Below, in pieces: positions 17,742 to 26,587 of a stretch of DNA of 64,000 bases (positions are counted from its first letter, which is position 1; every line of letters begins with the position of its first letter). This stretch comes from JALYYC01 sp963795805 (GTDB lineage: Bacteria > Chloroflexota > Dormibacteria > CF-121): contig CAWCIV010000001.1 of assembly GCA_963795805.1 (NCBI GenBank), forward strand, positions 806,001 to 870,000. Direction: 5' to 3'. Under the pieces are notes generated by a model. That model was not told the DNA's origin, did no database searches, and worked only from the letters and a program-made list of their open reading frames with translations. The translations under genes were made by a program, and so were the position numbers.

Positions 17742-19060
17742 AAAAAATCTACGTTCTGGATACAAACGTTCTTCTCCACGATCCGAACGCGATCTTCTCC
17801 TTCGACGACAACGAGATCGTGATCCCGTTGATCGTCATCGAAGAGGTCGATGGCCAGAAGCGCCGGCAGGACGAGGTCGGCCGACACGCCCGCCTGATCG
17901 CGCACCACCTCGACGAACTCCGGGCCACGGGCAAGCTGTCCGAGGGTGTGGCGCTCCGTCACGGAGGATCGCTCCGGGTGGAGCTGACGCGACAAAACAA
18001 CGGTCATCTACCGGAGGATCTCGATCCACACAAGGCCGACAACCAGGTCATCGCCTTGACCCTGCAACTGCGCGCCGATCACAGCGATACGCCGGTCATC
18101 CTGGTCAGCAAGGACATCAACGTCCGCGTCAAGGCCGATGCCCTGAACTTGCAGGCACAGGACTACGAGACCGACAAGATGGTCCGCAATGACGAGGACC
18201 TGTACGACGGGATGACCACCTTACAGGTCACCCCTGAGGACATCGAGACGTTCAACAAGACCAACATGTTCCAGCCGTCGAACGGGCGGCTCTACTGCAA
18301 CCAGTTCGTCCATTTCAAGTCGCTGAACGGCACCAAGTCGAGCGCCCTCGGGCGGTTCGACGCCGAGTCGCAGCAGGTCGTCGGCCTGGCGCCGATGAAG
18401 AAGGAGGTCTGGGGCATTCAGCCGAAGAACCTGGGCCAGCGGTTTGCCTTCGACATCCTGCTGGACGACAAGGTCCCGTTTGTCACGATGACGGGCCAGG
18501 CGGGTACCGGGAAGACGCTCCTGGCGCTCGCGGCCGGCCTGAGCAAGGTGCTGGACCAGCACCGCTTTCGCCGGTTGCTGGTGACGCGGCCCGTGATCCC
18601 GATGGGCAAGGATGTCGGCTACCTACCGGGCGACAAAGACGAAAAACTTCGCCCCTGGATGCAGCCGATCTACGACAACCTCGAGTACTTGATGGGCTGC
18701 ATCTACAAGGAACAGATGGCGGCAGACATGATCCGCCACATCCAGGACAAGGGTATCTTCGAGGCCGAGGCGCTGACCTACATCCGCGGGCGGAGCATCC
18801 CGCAGCAGTTCATCATCGTGGACGAGGCGCAGAACCTGACACCGCACGAAGTCAAGACGATCGTCTCGCGTGCCGGCGAGGGAACCAAGATCGTGCTGAC
18901 CGGCGATCCCAATCAGATCGACCACCCGTACCTGGACTTCCGCAGCAACGGCCTCTGCTACGCGATCGAGAAGTTCAAGGACAATCCGCTGGCCGGCCAC
19001 GTCACCCTCACCAAGGGTCAGCGGTCTGAGCTCGCCGAGCTGGCCGCCAAGCTCCTCTAG
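17738..19060 (+). CDS. PIN-PhoH fusion (PhoH2/YlaK-type RNase-ATPase)
   Basis: A 440-residue two-domain protein. The N-terminal PIN nuclease domain (residues 1-150) starts VLDTNVLLHDP with the first catalytic Asp, has an acidic EEVD, and closes with DNQVIALTL and VSKDINVRVKA. The C-terminal PhoH ATPase has Walker A GQAGTGKTLLALAAG near residue 253, Walker B FIIVDEAQN near 359, and LTGDPNQIDHP. Mycobacterial PhoH2 is an RNA helicase/RNase, in some species with an upstream antitoxin. No antitoxin-like ORF precedes it here; plsC abuts. It is followed by an intergenic gap and dinG. Confidence 0.92.
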   Translation: MKKIYVLDTNVLLHDPNAIFSFDDNEIVIPLIVIEEVDGQKRRQDEVGRHARLIAHHLDELRATGKLSEGVALRHGGSLRVELTRQNNGHLPEDLDPHKADNQVIALTLQLRADHSDTPVILVSKDINVRVKADALNLQAQDYETDKMVRNDEDLYDGMTTLQVTPEDIETFNKTNMFQPSNGRLYCNQFVHFKSLNGTKSSALGRFDAESQQVVGLAPMKKEVWGIQPKNLGQRFAFDILLDDKVPFVTMTGQAGTGKTLLALAAGLSKVLDQHRFRRLLVTRPVIPMGKDVGYLPGDKDEKLRPWMQPIYDNLEYLMGCIYKEQMAADMIRHIQDKGIFEAEALTYIRGRSIPQQFIIVDEAQNLTPHEVKTIVSRAGEGTKIVLTGDPNQIDHPYLDFRSNGLCYAIEKFKDNPLAGHVTLTKGQRSELAELAAKLL

Positions 19061-19102
19061 GCTGCTGCGCGGCGGGTATGCCGGCCTAGTACCGTAGAGT
19101 CA

Positions 19103-21829
19103 GTGCAACGGACGCTGGTCGCGCTTGATCTCGAGACGACGGGCTTGAGCCCGCGCCTCGATCGGATCATCGAGGTGGGGGCGGTCCGGTTCCGAGGCGA
19201 CGAGGTCCTGACCCGATTCCATTCCCTGGTCCGGCCTGAGGTTCCGATCCCACAGGCGGTGCAGGAGCTGACGGGCATCAGGGATGCCGACGTCGCCGCG
19301 GCCTCCCATCCCGAACAGGTCCTGGCAGAGCTGATCGACTTCATCGGCGACAGCGCAGTGGTGGCCCACAGCGGACATTTCGACCTGTCGTATCTCGGCA
19401 CCGGCGACGACGGTGTCACCCGCTATGAGCTGTTCGACACCCTGGACCTCGCCCGGATCGTCCTTCCCACCGCCCCGAGCCACAGCCTCCCGCACCTCTC
19501 CCGGAGCCTCGGCTTCACCCATAAACAACCGCATCGCGCTCTCTCGGACGCGGATGCGGCCCGGCAGCTCTTCCTGTACCTCTGGGATTACGTGCGCGGC
19601 TTTCCCACCGAGCTCCTCGAGCGGATGCTGGAGGTGACCGACGGTTGGGACGATCCGGTGCACGATTTTCTGATCGGTGCCGTCGGCGCCGGCCCGGGCG
19701 GCGGCCCAACCCTTGCCCGACCGCCGGCCGCCGCGACCCCCGAACTGCGCGACGTCACGCCGTCGACGGATCCCCAGGCGATTCGCGCGCTGCTCGGGCC
19801 GGACGGCCCGATGGCGGAGCGGCTCGATGATTACGAGCTCAGGGAGTCGCAGCTCCAGATGACGCTGGCCGTTGCTCAGCTCTTCAACCGCGGCGGTCGC
19901 CTGCTGGTCGAGGCCGGCCCGGGAACCGGCAAATCGCTCGCCTACCTGGTGCCGGCCGTCCACCATGCGGTGGCAACCGGACAACGGGTGGTGGTGGCCA
20001 CCAACACGATCACCCTGCAGGAGCAGCTTTTCAACAAGGACATTCCCTTTCTTCGGAGCTGGCTGCCGTTCGACTTCCGCGCCGCGCTCCTCAAGGGCCG
20101 CGGCAACTACGTCAGCCTGCGTCGCTGGAATCGCTACCTGAGCGCCCCCAGCCGACGGGCGGATGGCAGCTGGTTTCCAGACGAGGTTCGGTTCAAGCTC
20201 CGCATGCTGGTCTGGCTGGCGCAAACCCGAACCGGTGACCGGTCCGAGATCAAACTCACCGGCTTTGACGACGTCTTCTGGCTCCGAGCCGCGTCGACCG
20301 CCAGTGATTGCCTCGCGGGTCACTGCGCGAACTACAAGACGAGGCAGTGCTTCTACTGGAACAGCCGGCGGGCCGCGCACGACTCGGACATCATCGTCAC
20401 CAATCACGCGCTCCTGCTCGCGGATGCGCTCGCCGGCGGCTCGGTGCTCCCGGCGCATGAGCACGTTATCGTCGACGAAGCCCATCAGTTGGAAGAGGCG
20501 GCGGTCGGCGCGCTGACGCTGCGGGTGGGGGAGGAGGAGCTGCTCGACAGCATCGACGGCACGATGACCTGGTTCAAGGCGGCCTGCGGCACCCCGGACG
20601 AGCGGCTCCGGGCAGAGGCGGCCGCCCTTCGGCAAAGTGCGATCCAGTTCTTCACCGAGGCGCGCGAGATGGTGCGGGCGACGCAACCAGCGGTCCCGCT
20701 TCGTCCTGGACGGGAAGAAGCGCTGGTTCTCGATGCGGCGGCCCGCCACCTGCCGGAGGTTGTGGCGCTGCAACAGCGCGCCGGCAACCTGGTGCAGCGA
20801 GCCTCCGCCGTGATCGCGGCGCTGGAGAGCGCCGCGGCGCAGCTGTCGATCGAGCCCGACTCGCACGCAGAGCGGGAGTTCGATCTGTTCACGTCGCAGC
20901 TCAAAGACCGAGCCGCCATCCTCGAGCAGGCCTTCCGAGGGCCCCGGCCAGACCGCTTGTACTGGATCGCGGTTGAACGGCGGACCGGGCGGGCGCTCGT
21001 GCAGGCGGCACCGACCACGGCCGGCCAGTTACTGCAGTCCCGTGCCTTCGCCGGCAAAGAAACCGTCGTCTTCACCTCGGCCAGTCTTGCCGTCGCCGAG
21101 TCGTTCGATTACTTCAAGCGTGGCGTCGGCCTGGCGGAGTTCAGCACGCACGAGATGGTATTGAGCTCGCCCTTCGACTACCTCTCCCAGGCGCTGCTCT
21201 GCCTGCCGACCGACCTTCGCGAGCTGACCGATCCGGCCTTTGTCGACCAGGTGGCCACCATTGTCGCCCAGGTTGGGGAGTTGATCGGCGGGCGGACGCT
21301 CGTCCTCTTCACGGCGCATCAGCAGTTGCAAGAGGTGGCTGCCCTGCTGCGTACCCGGCTCGGGCAGAGCCGGCTGCGCGTGCTGGCCCAGAACCTGGAT
21401 GGGACGAGGCGGCAGCTGCTCTCCGAGTTCCAGGAAGATGCGCGGACGATCCTGCTGGGCACAAGCAGCTTCTGGGAGGGCATCGACGTCCCGGGCGATG
21501 CGCTGTCCTGCGTCGTCATCGTGCGCCTGCCGTTCAAGGTGCCCAGTGACCCGATGCAACGGGCCCGCAGTGCCACCCTCGCGGATCCGTTCGGCCAGCT
21601 GGCCCTTCCGGAGGCCGTGCTTCGCCTCAAGCAAGGGTTTGGCAGACTGATCCGGCGTCGCAGTGATCGCGGCGCCGTCGTCCTGCTGGATCATCGCGTC
21701 GGCAACCGGACCTATGGACGGGCCTTCCTCGAGGCGCTTCCCAAAGCGGCGGTTCACCTCGGGGCTTCGGACGAGATCGCGCCGGCGATCAGCCAGTGGT
21801 TGCGGCGTTCATCGCCGGCTCCGGTATGA
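19103..21829 (+). CDS. dinG: DinG-family helicase with N-terminal DEDDh exonuclease domain
   Basis: A 908-residue exonuclease-helicase fusion as in Gram-positive DinG. Residues 1-170: epsilon-type exonuclease with ALDLETTGLSP, AHSGHFDLSYL, and PHRALSDADAA. Residues about 250-908: XPD-like SF2 helicase with Walker A EAGPGTGKSLAYL, the DEAH box IVDEAHQLEE, LGTSSFWEGIDVPGD, and a final LKQGFGRLIRRRSDRGAV. Cysteines 403, 408 and 416 lie where DinG/XPD proteins hold an Fe-S cluster. The fourth expected position (NYLC in relatives) is Ser338 (NYVS), so the cluster may be incomplete or lost. GTG 19103 lies 2 nt after a TAGAGT box. Confidence 0.93.
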   Translation: MQRTLVALDLETTGLSPRLDRIIEVGAVRFRGDEVLTRFHSLVRPEVPIPQAVQELTGIRDADVAAASHPEQVLAELIDFIGDSAVVAHSGHFDLSYLGTGDDGVTRYELFDTLDLARIVLPTAPSHSLPHLSRSLGFTHKQPHRALSDADAARQLFLYLWDYVRGFPTELLERMLEVTDGWDDPVHDFLIGAVGAGPGGGPTLARPPAAATPELRDVTPSTDPQAIRALLGPDGPMAERLDDYELRESQLQMTLAVAQLFNRGGRLLVEAGPGTGKSLAYLVPAVHHAVATGQRVVVATNTITLQEQLFNKDIPFLRSWLPFDFRAALLKGRGNYVSLRRWNRYLSAPSRRADGSWFPDEVRFKLRMLVWLAQTRTGDRSEIKLTGFDDVFWLRAASTASDCLAGHCANYKTRQCFYWNSRRAAHDSDIIVTNHALLLADALAGGSVLPAHEHVIVDEAHQLEEAAVGALTLRVGEEELLDSIDGTMTWFKAACGTPDERLRAEAAALRQSAIQFFTEAREMVRATQPAVPLRPGREEALVLDAAARHLPEVVALQQRAGNLVQRASAVIAALESAAAQLSIEPDSHAEREFDLFTSQLKDRAAILEQAFRGPRPDRLYWIAVERRTGRALVQAAPTTAGQLLQSRAFAGKETVVFTSASLAVAESFDYFKRGVGLAEFSTHEMVLSSPFDYLSQALLCLPTDLRELTDPAFVDQVATIVAQVGELIGGRTLVLFTAHQQLQEVAALLRTRLGQSRLRVLAQNLDGTRRQLLSEFQEDARTILLGTSSFWEGIDVPGDALSCVVIVRLPFKVPSDPMQRARSATLADPFGQLALPEAVLRLKQGFGRLIRRRSDRGAVVLLDHRVGNRTYGRAFLEALPKAAVHLGASDEIAPAISQWLRRSSPAPV

Positions 21830-22698
21830 GCCTGTCATCCCGGGTGACGGTCGGCCTGGCGCAGACCGACTCGGCATTGGGAGACCGTGAGCGCAATCTC
21901 GGCCATCACCGCGAGTGGGTGCGACGGGCGGTCGATGCCGGGGTTGAGCTGGTGGTGCTTCCTGAGCTCAGCCTCACCGGCTACTTCCTCAAAGACCTCG
22001 TCCCGGAGATGGCGATCACGCTTGACGGGCCCGTCATGAAGGAACTGTGTGCTCTGTCTGCGGACATCGACGTGGTCCTCGGCGCCGTCATCGAGGAACG
22101 GGACCATCGCTATTTCAACGCGAGTCTCTATTTCAGCGAGGGGAAGCTCGTCCACCTGCATCGAAAGGTTTACCTGCCAACCTACGGCATGTTCGATGAG
22201 CAGCGCTACCTGGCCTCAGGTGACCGCTTTCGAAGCTTTGCGACCCGCTACGGCCGGGTCGGCATGCTGGTCTGTGAGGATGTCTGGCATCTCTCGAGCG
22301 CGTACATCCTGGGGCTCCAGGGGGTCGACATGATCATCTGCATCTCGGCCAGCCCCGGACGCGGGATCACGACCGACGAACGACTGGGCACGGCCGAGTC
22401 GTACACCCTCCTGGGCCGGACCTACGCCCAGTTCCTGACGACGTTCTTTCTTTATTGCAACCGTGTTGGCTACGAGGATGGGGCCAACTTCTGGGGTGGC
22501 TCGATGGCGATCGGGCCAAACGGCGACATCATCGCCCAGCAAGAAGACGCCGACGAGGCGCTCGTTGTCACCAGGCTCGACCTGGGTGACGTCCGGCGAG
22601 AACGCCTAGCCAACCCGCTCCTCAGGGACGAGCATCTGGAGTTGACGATCAATGAGCTTCGGCAGGTCTGGCATGAGCGCACCCGCAAGCCGTTCTGA
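21826..22698 (+). CDS. Nitrilase-superfamily amidohydrolase, probable glutaminase partner of NadE
   Basis: A 290-residue CN-hydrolase with a complete Glu47-Lys114-Cys150 triad (LPELSLTGY, HRKVYLPTYG, MLVCEDVWH). The HRKVYLPTYGMFDEQRYLASGD segment resembles the glutaminase domain of glutamine-dependent NAD synthetase rather than generic nitrilases. The gene overlaps nadE by 26 bp. I infer that it supplies ammonia from glutamine to the separate NadE synthetase. ATG 21826 overlaps the dinG stop (ATGA) and is preferred to GTG 21796, which would extend into dinG. Confidence 0.85.
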   Translation: MSLSSRVTVGLAQTDSALGDRERNLGHHREWVRRAVDAGVELVVLPELSLTGYFLKDLVPEMAITLDGPVMKELCALSADIDVVLGAVIEERDHRYFNASLYFSEGKLVHLHRKVYLPTYGMFDEQRYLASGDRFRSFATRYGRVGMLVCEDVWHLSSAYILGLQGVDMIICISASPGRGITTDERLGTAESYTLLGRTYAQFLTTFFLYCNRVGYEDGANFWGGSMAIGPNGDIIAQQEDADEALVVTRLDLGDVRRERLANPLLRDEHLELTINELRQVWHERTRKPF

Positions 22699-23527
22699 GG
22701 CTGTTTTCGAGCCGCTCGCCATCAATGGCGAGCTGGTGCGGAGAATCCTGGTCGGCTTCATCCGAAACGAAGTGCGAAAAGTCGGCTTCGAGCGTGTCAT
22801 CCTCGGGCTCAGCGGCGGCGTCGATTCCAGCCTCGTGGCAACCCTGGCGGCTGAAGCGCTCGGGCCAAAGAACGTCAAGGCGGTCATCATGCCCTACCGG
22901 CGGAGCGACCCGAAGAGCCGCAGCGATGCCGTCGGCCTGATCACCCAGCTCGGCGTCGAGTCGCTCGAGGTCGATATCAGTCCCCAGATCGACGCCTACT
23001 ACGCCCGCTTTCCCGAGGCGGACGACAAGCGGCGGGGCAACAAGATGGCTCGTGAGCGGATGACCATTCTCTACGACCAGTCCTGGGCCTGGCGGGCCCT
23101 CGTCATCGGGACGAGTAACAAGACGGAACTGCTGCTTGGTTACGGCACCATCTACGGGGACATGGCGAGCGCGATCAATCCCATCGGCGACCTGTACAAG
23201 ACCCAGGTGTGGCAGCTCGCCGACAGTGTGGGCGTTCCAACCGCGATTGTGCAGAAAGTCCCCTCGGCCGACCTCTGGGAGGGTCAGTCCGACGAGACCG
23301 AACTGGGATTTGGCTACCGGCTGATCGATCAGCTGCTCTACTTCCTCGTCGAGCGCCGTTACACGATGGAGGAATTGAAAGCCGAGGGTTTCGACGAGCC
23401 CTTCATCAACGACATCGTCCGGCGGGTGCGCGACAACCAGTACAAGCGGCGGCTGCCGGTGATCGCCAAGCTCTCATCGAGGACCATCGATCGCGAGTTC
23501 CGCTACCCGCGCGATTGGGGCCACTGA
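22673..23527 (+). CDS. nadE: NAD(+) synthetase (synthetase domain only)
   Basis: Converts deamido-NAD to NAD with ATP and ammonia. ATP-pyrophosphatase P-loop ILGLSGGVDSSLVATLAAEAL, then IGTSNKTELLLGYGTIYGD, AINPIGDLYKTQVWQLA, and PSADLWEGQSDE. About 284 aa, the size of ammonia-type NadE; there is no N-terminal glutaminase domain. The neighbouring nitrilase gene, overlapping by 26 bp, probably supplies that activity in trans. Alternative start ATG 22652 would add seven residues; ATG 22673 is preferred for the smaller overlap. Confidence 0.93.
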   Translation: MSAPASRSEAVFEPLAINGELVRRILVGFIRNEVRKVGFERVILGLSGGVDSSLVATLAAEALGPKNVKAVIMPYRRSDPKSRSDAVGLITQLGVESLEVDISPQIDAYYARFPEADDKRRGNKMARERMTILYDQSWAWRALVIGTSNKTELLLGYGTIYGDMASAINPIGDLYKTQVWQLADSVGVPTAIVQKVPSADLWEGQSDETELGFGYRLIDQLLYFLVERRYTMEELKAEGFDEPFINDIVRRVRDNQYKRRLPVIAKLSSRTIDREFRYPRDWGH

Positions 23528-23559
23528 ATGGCGCGGTCACCCTATTTCCCGTGACGTGA

Positions 23560-24246
23560 GTGCCGATCCTGTACGTCGTCTCCACCCCCATCGGAAACCT
23601 CGACGACATCACGTTGCGGGCGTTGCATGTGCTGGAGGCGGTGCCGTTGATTGCCGCGGAGGATACCCGGCACACGCTCAAGCTGCTCACGCACTTCGGG
23701 CTGCGGCGCCCGTTGATCAGCCTGCACGCCAAGAACGAGCCGCGACAGCTGGAGACGATCCTTGCGCGGCTGGCCGATCACGATGTGGCGCTGGTTTCCG
23801 ACGCTGGCACGCCGGCGCTCTCCGATCCCGGCGTGCGGCTGGTCAGTGCCGCCGTTCGCAAGGGGATCGAGGTCGTTCCCATCCCCGGTCCGTCGGCAGT
23901 CCTGGCGGCCCTGGTGGCCTCCGGCCTGCCGACGAACCAGTTCACCTTCCTCGGGTTCATGCCGAGGAAACGTGGGGAGCTGACGCGGCTACTTCGGGAC
24001 GCCGGCCAGGCCCGGCGGACGTTTCTGTTCTTCGAATCGCCGCATCGAATCTGCAAGACCTTGGATATAATGGCGTCCACCCTCGGCCCCCGCTCGCTGG
24101 TGGTGGCGCGGGAGATCACCAAGGTCCATGAGGAATTCCTTCGTGGGACGCCGGCGACGCTCCTGGAGCATTTCCAAAACGCTCCACCCCGTGGCGAGCT
24201 GACGGTCGTGGTCGCCGGCAGCGATTGGAGGCCTCGAGATGAATAA
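23560..24246 (+). CDS. rsmI: 16S rRNA (cytidine1402-2'-O)-methyltransferase RsmI
   Basis: Tetrapyrrole methylase-fold SAM methyltransferase that modifies C1402 in the ribosomal P site. The GTG start gives ILYVVSTPIGNLDDITLRAL, the family opening. Further motifs are IAAEDTRHTLKLL, ALVSDAGTPALSDPG, IPGPSAVLAALVASGLP, FFESPHRI, and a closing RGELTVVV. Length 228 aa lacks the extra C-terminal domain of enterobacterial RsmI (286 aa), as in many Gram-positives. The stop overlaps the metG ATG, in the common order rsmI-metG-tatD-rsmA. Confidence 0.95.
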   Translation: MPILYVVSTPIGNLDDITLRALHVLEAVPLIAAEDTRHTLKLLTHFGLRRPLISLHAKNEPRQLETILARLADHDVALVSDAGTPALSDPGVRLVSAAVRKGIEVVPIPGPSAVLAALVASGLPTNQFTFLGFMPRKRGELTRLLRDAGQARRTFLFFESPHRICKTLDIMASTLGPRSLVVAREITKVHEEFLRGTPATLLEHFQNAPPRGELTVVVAGSDWRPRDE

Positions 24247-25780
24247 GTTCTACGTGACCACCGCCATCGTCTATCCGAATGCGGCACCGCACCTCGGCTT
24301 CATCTACGAGCTGGTGGGGACCGATGCGCTGGCCCGCTACCACCGGCTCCTGGGCGATGAAACCTTTTTCCTGACCGGCACCGACGAGCACTCGCAGAAC
24401 GTGCGCCGGAAGGCCGAGGAGGAGGGAGTCTCCACCGAGGCATTCACGGCGCGGATGGCCCAGCTCTATCGCGATATCGAGGCTCGCTTCCAGATCGGGT
24501 ACGACCGCTTCATCCGGACCGAGGACCCTGACCACGTGCGCGGCGTGCAGGCCTTCATCGAGAAGATGCAGGCGCGCGGCGATATCTACAAGGGGGCCTA
24601 CGAAGGCTGGTACTGCATCTCGTGCGAAGCGTTCAAGCAGGAGGCGGACCTGAAGGATGGCTACTGCCTGATCCATCCCCAGCTAAAGGCCCAGTGGCTC
24701 AAGGAAGAGAATTACTTCTTCAAGCTGTCCGCCTACCAGGACCGGTTGCAGCAGCACCTCGACAAGCACCCGGACTTCATCCGGCCGGAGAGCCGGCGCA
24801 ACGAGGTCCTTGGCTGGTTGAAATCCGGCCTTCAAGATTTCAGCATTTCCCGGTCGACGATCAAGTGGGGCATTCCCTTTCCGGGCGATGACCGGCACGT
24901 TGTCTACGTCTGGGGTGATGCGCTGGTCAATTACGCGACCGGGATCGGCTATGGCACGGACGAAGCCCGCTTCAAGAAGTGGTGGCCAGCCGACCTGCAC
25001 GTCATCGGGAAGGACATCTCGCGCTTTCACGCCCTCTACTGGCCGGCAATGCTGCTGTCGGCGGGCCTCGCGGTGCCGAAGCGGATCTATGCCCATGGCT
25101 TCCTGACGGTCCGCGGCGAGAAGATGAGCAAGAGCGCGGGAAACTACATCGACCCGCTCGAGGCGGCCACCCGGTTCGGCGCCGACGCGGTCCGATACCT
25201 CCTGCTGCGCGAGTTGCCCTTCGATCGGGACGGCGACATCAGCTGGGAGTCGATGGTCGACCGCTACAACGCCGATCTGGCCAATGATCTCGGAAACTTC
25301 GTCTTTCGAACCATGAACATGCTCTGGCGCTACTTCGACGGGAAGGTGCCAGCCCCCGACGGCGATGCTACCGAGCTCGACGGCAAGCTGCGGGGCGCCT
25401 TCGAGCAGGCCGTTCGAGGGCTGGACAAACACATGAAGACCCTCGACTTCACGGGAGCGCTGGGGCTGACCTGGGACGCGATCAACCGAGGCAACAAGTA
25501 CATCGAGGAATCAGCTCCCTGGGTGCTCGCGAAACAGTCCGACCAGCGCAAGCGCCTGCAGACCGTGATGTACAACCTGGTCGAGGCGATCCGGCTGACG
25601 GCTTACCTGATCTCGCCGTTTTTACCGGAGACCGCGCCGAAAATCAGTGCCCAGGTCAAAGCGGACCTGCGCGCCCCCTGGGTCCAGGCGCGCGAGTGGG
25701 GCCGGTTGGCTCCGCGGACGCAGACCAGCCTCGGCGGGGTGCTCTTTCCACGGATCGAGAAGCCGGAGCCGGTCGCCTGA
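24239..25780 (+). CDS. metG: Methionyl-tRNA synthetase
   Basis: Class I synthetase, 513 aa. The HIGH-type motif is AAPHLGFIYE and the KMSKS motif is KMSKSAGNYIDP near residue 295. The connective peptide has only WYCISCEAF with a Cys pair, the one-zinc or zinc-poor MetRS type. The C-terminal tRNA-binding OB domain (EMAP/Trbp111-like) of longer MetRS is absent. ATG 24239 overlaps the rsmI stop by 8 bp. The TGA (25778-25780) overlaps the probable CTG start of tatD. Confidence 0.96.
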   Translation: MNKFYVTTAIVYPNAAPHLGFIYELVGTDALARYHRLLGDETFFLTGTDEHSQNVRRKAEEEGVSTEAFTARMAQLYRDIEARFQIGYDRFIRTEDPDHVRGVQAFIEKMQARGDIYKGAYEGWYCISCEAFKQEADLKDGYCLIHPQLKAQWLKEENYFFKLSAYQDRLQQHLDKHPDFIRPESRRNEVLGWLKSGLQDFSISRSTIKWGIPFPGDDRHVVYVWGDALVNYATGIGYGTDEARFKKWWPADLHVIGKDISRFHALYWPAMLLSAGLAVPKRIYAHGFLTVRGEKMSKSAGNYIDPLEAATRFGADAVRYLLLRELPFDRDGDISWESMVDRYNADLANDLGNFVFRTMNMLWRYFDGKVPAPDGDATELDGKLRGAFEQAVRGLDKHMKTLDFTGALGLTWDAINRGNKYIEESAPWVLAKQSDQRKRLQTVMYNLVEAIRLTAYLISPFLPETAPKISAQVKADLRAPWVQAREWGRLAPRTQTSLGGVLFPRIEKPEPVA

Positions 25781-26556
25781 TCGACTCGCACGCGCACCTG
25801 CTGCACCTGCGTGCGCCCCTCAGCCCAGAGGTGGCGATCGAGGAGGCGAGGGCGGCCGGCGTGATGGCGGTCATCAACATCGGTGACGACACGTCGGACA
25901 ACCGACCCGGCATCGAGCTGACCGAACGGATCCCCGGCTTACGGACCACGGTCGGCCGACATCCGCACGCAGCCGGCGACCCGCTTCCCGCGCCGGTGCG
26001 TCGTGAGCTCCGCGAACTGGCGAACCATCCATCGGTGGTTGGCATCGGCGAGATCGGCCTTGACTACCACTTCACGGAGTACCACCGCGTGCCGGCGAAG
26101 GCCCAGAAGGACACGCTGCGTCAGATGCTGGCCCTCGCCCAGGAGATCGAGAAGCCGGTCGTGCTGCACACCCGGGATGCCTTTGAGGACACCTTCGCCA
26201 TCCTCGACGACTATCCGGGCCTTCGTGGCGTGTTCCACTGCTTCAGTGGCAATGCCGCGATGGCGGCCGAAGGCATTGCTCGTGGCTTCTACCTCTCCTT
26301 CGCGGCAACGGTCACCTACCCCGGCGCGCACGGCATCATCGGCGCGGCCAGCATCATCCCGCTCGATCGGATGCTGGTGGAAACCGACGCTCCCTTCCTG
26401 CCACCGCAGAGCCGCCGCGGCAAGCCCAACGCACCACGCTTCCTCCCGGAGACCATCGAGCGCATCGCAACCCTGCGCGGGGTGGCCGCAGGCGATGTCG
26501 CCGAGGCGACACGGCAGAACGCCATCGACCTGTTCCGGCTTCCCTACGCCAGCTAG
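25777..26556 (+). CDS. tatD: TatD family metal-dependent DNase (probable CTG start)
   Basis: TIM-barrel metallo-hydrolase, 3'-5' exonuclease family. The metal site is IDSHAHL at the very N-terminus, with GEIGLDYH, VLHTRDAF, GVFHCFSG, and LVETDAPFLPPQ. Because the HxH lies four residues from the beginning, the start must be at or just before nt 25777. No ATG/GTG/TTG is there; GTG 25696 would overlap metG by 85 bp. CTG 25777, overlapping the metG stop (CTGA) and 8 nt after GGAG, gives MIDSHAH and 259 residues, the normal size. Confidence 0.92.
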   Translation: MIDSHAHLLHLRAPLSPEVAIEEARAAGVMAVINIGDDTSDNRPGIELTERIPGLRTTVGRHPHAAGDPLPAPVRRELRELANHPSVVGIGEIGLDYHFTEYHRVPAKAQKDTLRQMLALAQEIEKPVVLHTRDAFEDTFAILDDYPGLRGVFHCFSGNAAMAAEGIARGFYLSFAATVTYPGAHGIIGAASIIPLDRMLVETDAPFLPPQSRRGKPNAPRFLPETIERIATLRGVAAGDVAEATRQNAIDLFRLPYAS

Positions 26557-26587
26557 CAAAGCGCCGCTCGACCTGGCGGACCCCGAC

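Noticed and set aside
19100..20866. 588-codon - strand open frame opposite dinG
   Set aside because: Shadow frame; no domain-like sequence, and dinG motifs on the + strand are complete.
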